From positions 1-64,000 of the forward strand of contig CAZJHD010000019.1 in assembly GCA_964545855.1 (NCBI GenBank): a stretch of DNA of 64,000 bases. The letters are read 5' to 3'. Source of the DNA: CAZJHD01 sp964545855. Lineage in GTDB: Bacteria > Planctomycetota > UBA1135 > JACQFD01. The first letter of the stretch is position 1, and each line of letters begins with the position of its first letter. The notes under the pieces were generated by a model. The model was not told where the DNA came from. It worked only from the letters and a program-made list of their open reading frames with translations, and ran no database searches. Below, piece after piece: positions 8,770-17,841 of the stretch. Position numbers and translations under genes: made by a program.

Positions 8770-8797
8770 GGTGGTCGGCGGACGAAGGATCCTGGGC

Positions 8798-10060
8798 TCA
8801 GATCCAGCCGAGTTGCTGCTCGAGGAAGAGCACGCCGCCACCGAGAGCGATCGAGGCCACGGTCGTGAGCCAGCCGAAACGCAGGTAGTCGAGGAAGCCG
8901 ACGCGCACGACGTCGCGCGCGCCTTCGAGCACGATCACGTTCGCGACGGACCCGAGGATCGTCAGGTTCCCCGCGACCGTCGACACGAATCCGAGGATGA
9001 CCCAGGCGACCTCCGGCTCCGCGAGCCGCGGGACCCAGCCGCCGGCGACCAGCACCCAGGGCACGTTCGAGAAGACCTGGCTCCCGGCCACCGTGAGCCA
9101 CGAGAGGTGGAGCGACTGGCGGAGCGCTCCCTCGCCGAGGAGCGGGAGCGCGACGCGTCGCTCCAGGTCGTGGAGCCATCCCGCGGCGCCGAGACCGCCG
9201 ATCACGACGAAGAGTCCGGAGAAGAAGAGGAGGAGCGACCAGTCGAGGCCCTCCAGCATGCGCCGCGGATCGCGCCGCGCGACGACGAGGAGCAGCACCG
9301 CGGCGGCGAGCGCGGTCCACGCGAGGGAGAGGCCCGTCCACGGGGTCGCCGCGAAGCCGGCGACCGCGACGCCGAGGCAGGCGAGCGACTTCACGAGGAG
9401 CGGCCGGTCGACGGCGGCGGGAACGTCGCTCCGCTTCGGCATCGGCGCGGCGGCGAGCTCGCGCCGGTAGTACCACCGCAGCAGCGCCGCGTTCGCCGCG
9501 AGCGAGGCGGCGACCGGCAGGAGGAGCGCTCCGGAGAATCGCGTCCAGGTCATCCCCGACATCGTTCCGACGAGCATGTTCTGGGGGTTGCCCGTGAGCG
9601 TGAGAGCGGAGCCGATGTTGGCGCTGGTCGCGAGCGCCATCAGGAACGGCAACGGCGGCAGGCCCGAGGCCACGACGAGCGAGACCACGAGCGGCGTCAG
9701 CATGAGACAGACCGTGTCGTTCACGAGCAGCGCCGAGAGCCCGCCCGAGACGATCACGAGGAGCGCGAGGAGGCCCGTCGCCCCCACGCGCGCGTTCCCG
9801 AGGCGCGCGACCACGCCGTCGTAGAAGCCCGACTCGCCGAGGTGCGCCGACAGGATCATCGTGCCGAGGAGCAGGACGATCGTGTCGAAGTTGACGGAGT
9901 CGTAGGCCTGCCGTGGCGTCAGCACTCCGAGGCCGACCATCGCGACGGCGCCCGCCAGCGCACCCGCCGGCCTCCCCAGCGGCAGCCACCGAAGCCTCCA
10001 GCCCGACATGAGGAGATAGGTGACGGCGAAGATGAGCGCGGCCCGGAGCGGGACGTCCAT
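8798..10060 (-). CDS. ArsB/NhaD/SLC13-type anion or Na+ transporter
   Basis: A 420-aa polytopic membrane protein with about 10-11 hydrophobic segments, starting MDVPLRAALIFAVTYLLMSG. Family features are two pseudo-repeats carrying LVNDTVCLMLTPLVV and LTGNPQNMLVG in the first half, and a matching SQVFSNVPWVLV and VAGNLTILGSVANV in the second. The paired Asn/Gly hairpins form the substrate site in ArsB, DASS and NhaD members. Substrate (arsenite, dicarboxylate or Na+) cannot be assigned; no arsenic genes are nearby. ATG 10060 is the natural start; the much longer frame upstream is antisense noise. It lies 83 bp behind the CNNM/CorC gene. Confidence 0.88.
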   Translation of the reverse strand: MDVPLRAALIFAVTYLLMSGWRLRWLPLGRPAGALAGAVAMVGLGVLTPRQAYDSVNFDTIVLLLGTMILSAHLGESGFYDGVVARLGNARVGATGLLALLVIVSGGLSALLVNDTVCLMLTPLVVSLVVASGLPPLPFLMALATSANIGSALTLTGNPQNMLVGTMSGMTWTRFSGALLLPVAASLAANAALLRWYYRRELAAAPMPKRSDVPAAVDRPLLVKSLACLGVAVAGFAATPWTGLSLAWTALAAAVLLLVVARRDPRRMLEGLDWSLLLFFSGLFVVIGGLGAAGWLHDLERRVALPLLGEGALRQSLHLSWLTVAGSQVFSNVPWVLVAGGWVPRLAEPEVAWVILGFVSTVAGNLTILGSVANVIVLEGARDVVRVGFLDYLRFGWLTTVASIALGGGVLFLEQQLGWI

Positions 10061-10143
10061 GGATCCGCAGTGTGACGATCCTCGGGTGCCAGGCAGGGTG
10101 TCGACGCGCCGGAATCCGGCCGGCGCGCTGCCCGGCGGCGGCG

Positions 10144-11532
10144 CTACGCGCCGCTCTCCGGAGCCGTCTCCTTCGGAGCGGCGGGCGGCGCGCACCGCAC
10201 CTTCCCGATCTGCGTGCCGTTCACGGACTCGACCTCGAAGACGAAGCCCTCGATCTCGATCCGCTCGCCGGACTCGGGGAGCCTCCCGAGGTGCCTCATG
10301 AGGAAGCCCCCCACGGTGACGGCACGCTCCTCGAACTCGTGGTCGAGCGCCTCCTGGAGATCCTGGAGCCGCATCGCGCCCTGCGTCTCGAAGCGACCCT
10401 CCGCATCGGGCGTGATCGGCGCGCGCGGCATCTCGTGCTCGTCGAGCACCTCGCCGAGCACGACCTCCGCCGCGTCCTCCAGGGTCACGAGGCCGAAGAA
10501 CCCGCCGAACTCGTCCGTGACGAGCGCCATGCGCGTGCGCTTGCGTCGGAGCGCCGCGACGAGGTCGGGAATCGGCGTGTCCGGCGTGACCCACAGGGGC
10601 GCCCGGAGGACGCGCGAGAGCTGGAGGTCGGACGGCTGCTGCTTCAGGAGGTCCTTCACGTGGAGGAGCCCCACGACACGATCCATCTCTCCGCGATACA
10701 CGAGCACCCGGCTGTGGCGGAGCTTCGCGGCGGCTCGGTAGAGATCCTCGGGCGAGAGACTCGCGTCCAGGCACTCCACGTCGCGCCGGTGCACCATCAC
10801 CTGGCGCACGAGGGTGTCGGAGAAGCGGAGCGCGCCGCGCACGACGTCCGCCTCGTGCTCCTCGAAGACGCCCGATTGCTCCGCCTGCTCCACGACGTAG
10901 CGGAGCTCGTCGGGCGTGATCGTGTGGGCCTTCGGCGTGGGCAGCCGGCAGAGCTTCAGGATGAGGTTCGAGAATCCGTTCAGGAAGTCGACGAGGGGCG
11001 AGAGGATGAACACGCTCGCCCGGAGCGGCCGCACGACCCAGAGCGCCATGCGCTCCGGGTAACGGAGCGCGAGCGACTTCGGGACCATCTCGCCGATGAC
11101 GACGGTCACCGTCGTCAGGACGAAGAGCGCGATCACCGTCGCGATCGCGTGGGAGACGGTCGGCGAGACGCTCGCCGGCAGGAAGTCCAGGAGCTCGCCG
11201 AGCCGCTTCGCGAGGACGGGCTCGCCGATCCAGCCGAGCCCCAGGTTCGCGAGCGTGATCCCGACCTGCGTCCCGGCGATGTAGCGGTCGAGATCCTTCA
11301 GCGTCGCCTGGAGCGCGAAGGCGTTCGCATGTCCCTTGGCGACGAGCTGGTCGACGCGCGAGCGGCGTACGGCCACGATCGCGAATTCCGTCGCCACGAA
11401 GAAGAAGCTCGCGGCGATCAGCAGGATCGCGACCACGAGGCCCCCGGCGAATCCGAGTCCCTCGGGCTCCACGTCGCTCGCGGTCTCCAGGAGGCGGGTC
11501 GTCGCCCCGAGGATCGTCGAGTAGGCAATCAT
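10144..11532 (-). CDS. CNNM/CorC-HlyC family transporter or efflux protein (UPF0053)
   Basis: A 462-aa protein with the full layout of the family: an N-terminal CNNM/DUF21 membrane domain of about four helices (GLVVAILLIAASFFFVATEF, then VVIGEMVPKSLALRYPERMA), a pair of CBS domains (about residues 220-340, with RVVGLLHVKDLL and FFGLVTLEDAAEVVLGE), and a C-terminal CorC_HlyC domain (MRLQDLQEALDHEFEERAVT, GFVFEVESVNGTQIGKVR). Relatives are tied to Mg2+/Co2+ export. Its ATG at 11532 directly abuts the stop of the gluzincin gene (TGA ending at 11533), so translational coupling is likely. Confidence 0.92.
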   Translation of the reverse strand: MIAYSTILGATTRLLETASDVEPEGLGFAGGLVVAILLIAASFFFVATEFAIVAVRRSRVDQLVAKGHANAFALQATLKDLDRYIAGTQVGITLANLGLGWIGEPVLAKRLGELLDFLPASVSPTVSHAIATVIALFVLTTVTVVIGEMVPKSLALRYPERMALWVVRPLRASVFILSPLVDFLNGFSNLILKLCRLPTPKAHTITPDELRYVVEQAEQSGVFEEHEADVVRGALRFSDTLVRQVMVHRRDVECLDASLSPEDLYRAAAKLRHSRVLVYRGEMDRVVGLLHVKDLLKQQPSDLQLSRVLRAPLWVTPDTPIPDLVAALRRKRTRMALVTDEFGGFFGLVTLEDAAEVVLGEVLDEHEMPRAPITPDAEGRFETQGAMRLQDLQEALDHEFEERAVTVGGFLMRHLGRLPESGERIEIEGFVFEVESVNGTQIGKVRCAPPAAPKETAPESGA

Positions 11533-12954
11533 TCAGCGGGGATTGTCCGGAACGGAGGGTCCCAAAGCACGCGCGCGAACCGACTCGATGCGCAGATCCC
11601 GCACGAGGAACGCGCCACCCCGGGCGCCGACCCCGATGCGCCCCCTCGGCGCGTCGCGTCCGGGGGGCATGGGGAGTTCCACCTCCCCCGCCCCGGCCCG
11701 GATGCGGACCCGGCGGTCCTCGCGCTCGACCCGCAGCCGGAAGCGCGGCAGCGGCCCCGATCCGAGGGGACCGACCTCGGTCTCCGCGCCTGCGAGCGGC
11801 ACGCCCGCCTCCACCGCCTCCACCGTCGCGCGGCCTCCGCGGGAGACGGCGACGCGCACGCCGTCGGCGCCGTCGTCGAAGCCGAATCCGACGAAGAGCT
11901 CCGGAGCGCCTCCGCCCAGACCCTCGACCTCGGCCTCGAAGACGATGCGCGTCGTCTCCCGTTCCCCCGCCTCGAAGCACCAGACGCCTCGTCCGGGCAG
12001 CGGCGCGAGCAGCAGGGAGCGCGCGTCGCCGTCCTCGAGGACCGTGACGTCGCGGCCCATGGCCCAGCGCGCGGGCGCCGCCTCGCGCACCCCGCGCAGG
12101 GCAAGGTCCCAGAGCGGCGCGGGATCTCCGACCACGGCGGCGAGGGCCGACCGCGCGTCCTCTCCCGCGGCGCATCGTCGGAGCCAGTCCGCCACGCCCT
12201 CCGGGCCGGCCTCGCGCGCGACGGTCCGCAGCAGGAGCCACGCCGCGGCGGACCAGAGCTGCGGAGAAGGCGACGCGCGCGGCGCCACCGCCAGGAGCGT
12301 CTCCAGGTCGGGCAACTCGCCTCGAGCCGCGGCGCGCCGCAGCTCCGGGACGCTCTCCCGCGAGAACGTGGGCGCCGGCGCGCCGTCGGGACCGAGTCCC
12401 TCCGTCTCCTCGGCGATCCACTCGGCGACCCCCTCGTGCAACGAGCCGGGGATCCGCTCCTCGCCCGGCAGCGCCGCGAAGAGCCAGAGGTGCGTCGCCT
12501 CGTGAACGAGCGTCGTCCGCGTCGAGTCGGGCAGCCGGGGCGTCCCGAGCGCGGCCGGCCACGGATCGAGCTCCGCGCGCGGCAGCGCGAGGACCGCGCG
12601 GAGAGCCCCCCGCGACGCCGAGGCCGGGAGGATCGTCAGCTCGCCCCGCCCCGCCCGCTCCGCGTGGGCCGTCGTGAAGCGGTCGGCCTCGCTTCGGGCG
12701 ACCACGAGGAGGAGATCCTCGCGGGGCCTTCCGAGGGCGAGCCGCTCGAGGCGCGGGATCGCTGCCGCGAGCCGAGAGGCCGCGTCGGCACGCAGGCCCG
12801 CGTCGCGGAGTTCCGTCTCCAGCACGAAGGGGCCGACGCGAACCGCAGGGACCGGCCGAGTCACGGCGTCGCCATCGGGCGCGGATCCCGCGCAGGCGAG
12901 CGGCAGGACGCACGCCGCCGCGCGGAGGACGCGCCGCGCGTGGGCGGTGCTCAT
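11533..12954 (-). CDS. Secreted gluzincin-like metalloprotease with C-terminal beta-sandwich
   Basis: A 473-aa protein with an N-terminal signal (LRAAACVLPLACAGS; the PLAC is a poor lipobox, so lipidation is uncertain). A zinc-protease core has HEATHLW, then the Glu-containing HEGVAEWIAEE about 20 residues on, the HExxH...E arrangement of gluzincins (peptidase MA-like). The last 160 residues (RIVFEAEVEGLGGGAPELFV, FRLRVEREDRRVRIRAG) look like a concanavalin/laminin-G-type sandwich. Substrate unknown. Its ATG overlaps the lon stop by 4 nt (ATGA), and its stop abuts the CNNM gene, so it is made together with Lon and CorC. Zinc residues are intact, unlike in the relative at 27621. Confidence 0.75.
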   Translation of the reverse strand: MSTAHARRVLRAAACVLPLACAGSAPDGDAVTRPVPAVRVGPFVLETELRDAGLRADAASRLAAAIPRLERLALGRPREDLLLVVARSEADRFTTAHAERAGRGELTILPASASRGALRAVLALPRAELDPWPAALGTPRLPDSTRTTLVHEATHLWLFAALPGEERIPGSLHEGVAEWIAEETEGLGPDGAPAPTFSRESVPELRRAAARGELPDLETLLAVAPRASPSPQLWSAAAWLLLRTVAREAGPEGVADWLRRCAAGEDARSALAAVVGDPAPLWDLALRGVREAAPARWAMGRDVTVLEDGDARSLLLAPLPGRGVWCFEAGERETTRIVFEAEVEGLGGGAPELFVGFGFDDGADGVRVAVSRGGRATVEAVEAGVPLAGAETEVGPLGSGPLPRFRLRVEREDRRVRIRAGAGEVELPMPPGRDAPRGRIGVGARGGAFLVRDLRIESVRARALGPSVPDNPR

Positions 12955-15488
12955 CCGGTCGTCTTCGATCGCCTCTTCGGGCGAGCCGCGACGCGACGGA
13001 ACGCGATCGCCGCGACGTCGGCGTATCGCCGCACGTAGTCGAAGCGCAGCCCGCGCACGAGGCGCGGCTGCAGCTCGCGCACGTCCGAGCGGTTCAGCTC
13101 CGGGAGCAGGACGCGGCGGATGCCGAAGCGCTTCGCGACGAGCACCTTCTCGCGCACTCCGCCCACGGGGAGCACGTCGCCCGTGAGCGTGAGCTCTCCC
13201 GTCATCGCGAGGCCGGCGCGCATCTTCTCTTCGCGGAACAGCGAGAGGATCGCGGTCGCGATCGTGATCCCTGCGGACGGACCGTCCTTCGGCGTCCCCC
13301 CCGCCGGGAAGTGCACGTGCAAGTCCCATCCGTCGAAGTCCTCGGCCTTCACGCCGAAGCACGAGGCGTTGGCGCGGAGGAACCCCGCGGCGATGCGCAC
13401 GCTCTCGTCCATCACCTCGCCGAGCTGACCCGTCGACACGAGCCGGCCCTTCCCGGGCCAGCGCGCCGCCTCGATGGAGAGCACGTCCCCTCCGACGGGA
13501 GTCCACGCGAGGCCCGTGGCGACGCCGGGCCACTTCGGCGAGCGATCGCGATCCTCCAGGTAGCGCGGCGCGCCGAGGATCCCCTCGAGATCGGCCGGAA
13601 GGACGCGCGATCCCGGGAGCTTCCCCCGCGCGCCACGCCTCGCTCCGCGCGCGCCCCGCGCCTTCGCGAGCGCGCGCCGGCGCGCGATCTTCCCGAGCTT
13701 CTTCTCGAGGCCCCGCACGCCGGCCTCGCGCGTGTGGCCGAGGATCACGGCGCGGATCGTCGAGACCGGGATCTCGAGGTCCTTCGGAGCGAGGCCGTGC
13801 CCCTCGCGCTGGCGCGGCACCAGGTAACGGCGCGCGATCGCCACCTTCTCCTCCGTCACGTAGCCCGGGATCTCGATCACCTCGAGGCGGTCCCGCAGTG
13901 GACCGGGCACGGTCTCGAGCGTGTTCGCCGTCGTGACGAACAGCACCTTCGAGAGATCCATGGGAACGTCGAGGTAGTGGTCGCGGAACTGGCGGTTCTG
14001 CTCCGGATCGAGGACTTCCAGGAGCGCGCTCGCCGGGTCTCCGCGGAAGTCGGCGCCGAGCTTGTCCACCTCGTCGAGGAGGAACACGGGGTTCGCGACC
14101 TTCGCGTGCTTCAGCTCCTGGACGATGCGGCCCGGGAGCGCGCCGACGTAGGTGCGCCGGTGGCCCCGGATCTCCGCCTCGTCGCGCACGCCCCCCAGGG
14201 CCGAGCGCACGAAGGGCCGGTCCGTGGCGCGGGCGATGGACCGGCCGAGGCTCGTCTTGCCCACGCCCGGCGGCCCCACCAGGCACAGGATCGGCCCGGC
14301 ATGCGCCGGCCGCAGCTTGCGGACCCCGATGAACTCGACGATCCGCTCCTTCACCTCGTCGAGCCCGTAGTGGTCGCGGTCGAGGATCTTCTCGGCGTGG
14401 ATCGGGTCGAGGTTCTCCTTCGCCGTGCGCGACCAGGGCATGGAGCAGATCCAGTCGAGGTAGTTGCGCACGACGGCGTACTCGGACGACTCGACCGGCA
14501 CGACCCCGAGACGCTTCAGCTCCTCGCGTGCCTTCTCCTCCACCTCCTCGGGCATCCCCGCGGCGCGGATCTTCGCGTCGTACTCGTCGTGGTCCCGCGA
14601 CTCGCGGTCGCGCTCCTCGCCGAGCTCCCGGCGGATGACCTTCAGCTGCTCGCGGAGGAAGAACTGCTTCTGGTGCTTCTCGATCTTCTCCTTGATCTCG
14701 TCCTGGATCCGCTTGCCGAGGGCGAGCACCTCGTTGTCGCGCGTGAGGAGCTCGTTCACGATCCGCAATCGGGCGACGACGTCGAAGGTCTCGAGCGCCC
14801 GCTGGCGCTCCTTCAGATCCTTCACGAAGTAGGCCGCGACGAAGTCGGCGAGCGCGCCCGGGTTGTCAATGTTCAGGACGGCCGTCGCGAGCTCGTCCCC
14901 GAAGCTCGAATCGTTCGCGACGATCGACTTCACGAGGATCGGGACGTTGCGCGCCAGGGCGGCGAGCTCGGGCCCTCCGGGATTCAGCTCCGGCGGATAG
15001 CTCACCTTCGCGATGGGATAGGGCGAAGTGCGGACGAACTTCTCGATCCGCAGACGCTTGATGCCGCCGCAGAGCGCCGTCGCGTTCCCGTTCGGGAGCG
15101 CGAGGACGCGGTGGATGCGCGCGAGCACGCCGATCGAATGGAAGGCGGCGGACGTGAAGGCCTCCTGCTCGGGCTCCCGCTGCAGGACGAGGGCGATGTG
15201 GCTCCCCTGGGCCTGCGCCTTCTCGATGATCTCCTTGGTGCGCCCCTCCGCCAGCACCGGCATCACGAGCCCGGGGAACGGGACCGCGCGCCGCAGGGGG
15301 AAGACGAAGAGCGTCGCCGGCGAGACGTCCTCGACGCGGACGAGCGGGGAGCCCGGAGCGAGGTCGAGGTCGATCGGCTCGATCGCCGTCGCGGCTCCTC
15401 CCGGCTCCGGGATCGGGTCGCCGTCGGCGTCTCCCGAGCCGGCGCCCGCCGGTGGCCTGGGGGGATCGTCTTCGGAGTGGGGAGGCAT
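12951..15488 (-). CDS. lon: ATP-dependent Lon protease
   Basis: An 845-aa Lon of the bacterial LonA type. After an acidic Pro/Gly N-terminus of about 50 residues comes the LAN substrate-binding domain (FVFPLRRAVPFPGLVMPV), a coiled-coil linker (KEKIEKHQKQFFLREQLKVI), the AAA+ module with Walker A GPPGVGKTS (about residue 400) and Walker B FLLDEVDKLG, and the protease domain. That domain has Ser in KDGPSAGIT (about 737) and Lys in REKVLVAKR (about 780), the Ser-Lys dyad. A basic Ala/Arg/Gly insertion (ARGARGARRGARGK) sits between AAA+ and protease. It degrades damaged and regulatory proteins in the cytoplasm. The start ATG 15488 shares one base with the upstream stop. Confidence 0.96.
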   Translation of the reverse strand: MPPHSEDDPPRPPAGAGSGDADGDPIPEPGGAATAIEPIDLDLAPGSPLVRVEDVSPATLFVFPLRRAVPFPGLVMPVLAEGRTKEIIEKAQAQGSHIALVLQREPEQEAFTSAAFHSIGVLARIHRVLALPNGNATALCGGIKRLRIEKFVRTSPYPIAKVSYPPELNPGGPELAALARNVPILVKSIVANDSSFGDELATAVLNIDNPGALADFVAAYFVKDLKERQRALETFDVVARLRIVNELLTRDNEVLALGKRIQDEIKEKIEKHQKQFFLREQLKVIRRELGEERDRESRDHDEYDAKIRAAGMPEEVEEKAREELKRLGVVPVESSEYAVVRNYLDWICSMPWSRTAKENLDPIHAEKILDRDHYGLDEVKERIVEFIGVRKLRPAHAGPILCLVGPPGVGKTSLGRSIARATDRPFVRSALGGVRDEAEIRGHRRTYVGALPGRIVQELKHAKVANPVFLLDEVDKLGADFRGDPASALLEVLDPEQNRQFRDHYLDVPMDLSKVLFVTTANTLETVPGPLRDRLEVIEIPGYVTEEKVAIARRYLVPRQREGHGLAPKDLEIPVSTIRAVILGHTREAGVRGLEKKLGKIARRRALAKARGARGARRGARGKLPGSRVLPADLEGILGAPRYLEDRDRSPKWPGVATGLAWTPVGGDVLSIEAARWPGKGRLVSTGQLGEVMDESVRIAAGFLRANASCFGVKAEDFDGWDLHVHFPAGGTPKDGPSAGITIATAILSLFREEKMRAGLAMTGELTLTGDVLPVGGVREKVLVAKRFGIRRVLLPELNRSDVRELQPRLVRGLRFDYVRRYADVAAIAFRRVAARPKRRSKTTG

Positions 15489-16261
15489 CACCGGGGGGCG
15501 GGCTGGATCGCGTTCCAGAGAGTCGCGCCATACCACCCTGCCAGCACCGCTTTCGCCAGCACGTCGACGACCGCCAGCAGGAATCCGAGCGCGATCGCCC
15601 GCACGGCGTGGACGCGCGTGGCGCGCGGTCCGACGACGAGCGTCGTGAGGCCCGAGCCGAGGGAGGCGAAGGCGATCACGCGAACGATCGCGTAGGGCGC
15701 CCACGAGAGGAGGAGCGTGCGCAGGGGGTCGCCTCCATCGGCGGCCATCGCGACGATCGACCCGACGTAGTAGCTCATGTAGTCGGCGAGGCCCGATCCG
15801 AGCACGAGCGCGCCGAAGCCCGCCGTCGCGACGCAGAGGATCGAGAAGAGTCCCAGATGCGTCGCGTGCTCCGGGAGGAAGAGGCTCGGAGTCGCCTCCT
15901 TCCCCTCGGTGCCACCCGAGCGCAGGAAGGCCACCATCTCGTCGCGGTAGGCGATGCCGTTCGGCACCGAGGCGGACCAGGCATCCACGGCTCCTCCGGC
16001 GACGAAGGCCGTGACGACGGCGCACGACACGGCGACGAAGAGGAGCGTCCGGAGCGCGGCGCGGAGCGGCGAACCGGCCACGCAGGCGGCGACGAAGAAG
16101 GGGAATCCCGCGGCCGCCTGCAGGAACGGGAGCAGGTAGGGAACACGGAGGGCCATGCCGGCCGCCGTCGCCGCCGCCGTCGCCGCGAGCAGCGCGGGGA
16201 GCGCGAGAGGGCTGCGGTCGAGGGCGGCGAGGGCCGCCCGCGGCCCTCGCGCCTCATCCAC
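15488..16261 (-). CDS. Integral membrane protein of unknown function
   Basis: A 257-aa protein (GTG start) with about six transmembrane segments, for example ALLAATAAATAAGMAL, FLQAAAGFPFFVAACVAG, TLLFVAVSCAVVTAFVAGG and GLFSILCVATAGFGALVLGS. A 40-residue extracellular or cytoplasmic loop (VPNGIAYRDEMVAFLRSGGT) lies in the middle. The layout resembles YIP1-type membrane proteins but I recognise no signature. It overlaps the epimerase upstream by 8 nt and lon downstream by 1 nt, so it is part of the same polycistronic message. No function is assigned. Confidence 0.7.
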   Translation of the reverse strand: MDEARGPRAALAALDRSPLALPALLAATAAATAAGMALRVPYLLPFLQAAAGFPFFVAACVAGSPLRAALRTLLFVAVSCAVVTAFVAGGAVDAWSASVPNGIAYRDEMVAFLRSGGTEGKEATPSLFLPEHATHLGLFSILCVATAGFGALVLGSGLADYMSYYVGSIVAMAADGGDPLRTLLLSWAPYAIVRVIAFASLGSGLTTLVVGPRATRVHAVRAIALGFLLAVVDVLAKAVLAGWYGATLWNAIQPAPR

Positions 16262-17291
16262 GGGACTCGGCTCCGGCGGGAGCGCGGTGCCGCGCGAAGA
16301 GCTGGGGCTCCTTGGCGCGCATCCAGTCGAGCGTGAGGCGGAGGCCCTCGGCGAGCGGCGTGAGCCGAGCCCCCAGCACCTCGGCGCCGCGGCTCCCGTC
16401 GAGGGCCCACTCGTGCGCGTAGGTGAGCGCCTCGGCGCGCGTCACCTTCGGCTCGCGTCCCGCCACCGCGGCGATCGCCTCGTCGAGGGCGCCGGCGCAC
16501 CAGACGGCTCCGACGGGAAGCGCGAGCCGCGGAGGCCTCGCGCCCGTGATCCGCTGCACCTCCTCGAAGAACTGCACCGCCGTCCGATTGTCGGCGGGGA
16601 GCGCGAGACGGTCTCCCGGAGCTCCGCGATCGAGCGCCGCGACGTGCGCGTCGGCGACGTCGTCGACGTAGGCGTAGCACCATCGCTTCCGGCCACCTCC
16701 CGGCAGTCCCGGCACCTTGCCCCGGAGGTGGTCGCGCAAGATGCCGACCACGAGGTTCGCCTCGGTCATCTCGCCGGGGCCGTAGAGAACGCCCGGATAG
16801 AGCGTCACGAGGGAGGCTCCCGTCGACCGCAGCGCCCGAAGGCGCTCGTCGGCGAGCCGCTTGGTCCGCTCGTAGTCGGTGTGGGGCGTCGCGGTCGAAG
16901 GCGGCGAGTCGGGGCTGCGTCCCGCCGGGAGCCCGTCGCTCGGACCGAGCGCGAAGAAGCTCGACGTGTAGACGACGCGGAGGCCCCGCTCGCAGGCGGC
17001 GCCGATCAACGCCTCCGTGGAGGCGACGTTCACGGTGTCGAAGAGCGCCCGGGGAGCCTTGCGCTTCACGAGGGCCGCCACGTGGATCAGAGCGTCGCAG
17101 CCCGAGAGCGCGTCGAGGACGGGAGCGGGCTCGGCGAGATCGCCCCGTCGCAGCTCCACGTCGACGGGGAGCAGCGTCGCCGCGCGCTTCGGATCGCGGA
17201 CCGTCGCGCGGACGGCGCAACCTCGCGCGATCAGCCTCCGGACGACGGCTCCGCCGAGGAACCCCGTCGCGCCCGTGACGAGGACCCTCAC
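16254..17291 (-). CDS. NAD(P)-dependent epimerase/dehydratase (extended SDR)
   Basis: A 345-aa extended short-chain dehydrogenase from a GTG start. The Rossmann motif GATGFLGG is at residues 7-14, the catalytic Ser region is VVYTSSFFALG, and the YxxxK pair lies in TDYERTKRLADE. It also has LYPGVLYGPGEMTEANLV and YAYVDDVADAHVAAL, typical of dihydroflavonol-reductase/3-beta-HSD-like members. Substrate cannot be read from sequence. It sits 10 bp after a small membrane protein and overlaps the next membrane protein by 8 nt. Confidence 0.87.
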   Translation of the reverse strand: MRVLVTGATGFLGGAVVRRLIARGCAVRATVRDPKRAATLLPVDVELRRGDLAEPAPVLDALSGCDALIHVAALVKRKAPRALFDTVNVASTEALIGAACERGLRVVYTSSFFALGPSDGLPAGRSPDSPPSTATPHTDYERTKRLADERLRALRSTGASLVTLYPGVLYGPGEMTEANLVVGILRDHLRGKVPGLPGGGRKRWCYAYVDDVADAHVAALDRGAPGDRLALPADNRTAVQFFEEVQRITGARPPRLALPVGAVWCAGALDEAIAAVAGREPKVTRAEALTYAHEWALDGSRGAEVLGARLTPLAEGLRLTLDWMRAKEPQLFARHRAPAGAESRG

Positions 17292-17301
17292 GGGCGCTCG
17301 C

Positions 17302-17841
17302 TCATGCGTAGCGGCCGCGCCGGAGGAGACCCATCGCGCGACTCGGCGGCGCGACGATCGAGCGCGCTACCAGGACGAACCGGCGCGCGAACATCTGCTG
17401 GACGAGGAACGCGGTCACGACGGAGAGCATCAGGCCGGCGGCGACGGGCCAGCCGAGGGGCCCCGCGAGCAGAACGTTCGCGAAGGCGAGGGGCACGAGG
17501 ATGTGCTGGCGGAAAGGGAACTCGACGGAGAGCCAGCCATCGCCGTCGGGATCGACGATCCGGCCGCAGCCGAGCCACTGGTTCACGAGCCCGCGTCCGT
17601 GGAACTCGATGCCGCTCGCGCTCCTCCGCCACTCGATCGGACAGCCCCAGAGTGCGCTCGTCCGGTGGAGGAGCGTCTCGAGGTTGGCGCGCGTCCGGAG
17701 CCGCGGGGAGAGCCGCACGCGGCGGAGCATCGGGGTGAAGCGCCAGTAGGAGCGACCGATGCGGACCCAGAGAGGATCCAGAACGCCGAGCACGACCGAC
17801 CCGACGGCGATCCAGAGGGCGACTTGGATGGAGACACTCAT
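17302..17841 (-). CDS. Small membrane protein of unknown function
   Basis: A 179-aa protein with one N-terminal membrane segment (IQVALWIAVGSVVLGVLDPL), a roughly 95-residue soluble middle with Trp/Arg-rich stretches (IGRSYWRFTPMLRRVRLSPR; NQWLGCGRIVDPDGDGW), and one or two C-terminal membrane segments (PLAFANVLLAGPLGWPVAA, LMLSVVTAFLVQQMF). No family recognised. Its ATG overlaps the stop of the lipoprotein gene upstream by 4 nt (ATGA), which supports the chosen start and suggests the two are made together. Confidence 0.65.
   Translation of the reverse strand: MSVSIQVALWIAVGSVVLGVLDPLWVRIGRSYWRFTPMLRRVRLSPRLRTRANLETLLHRTSALWGCPIEWRRSASGIEFHGRGLVNQWLGCGRIVDPDGDGWLSVEFPFRQHILVPLAFANVLLAGPLGWPVAAGLMLSVVTAFLVQQMFARRFVLVARSIVAPPSRAMGLLRRGRYA

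Noticed and set aside
8798..12913. A single 1371-aa frame covering the permease and far upstream
   Set aside because: Only the part after ATG 10060 has family sequence. The rest is Arg/Gly-rich shadow of the CNNM and gluzincin genes, as expected at this GC content.
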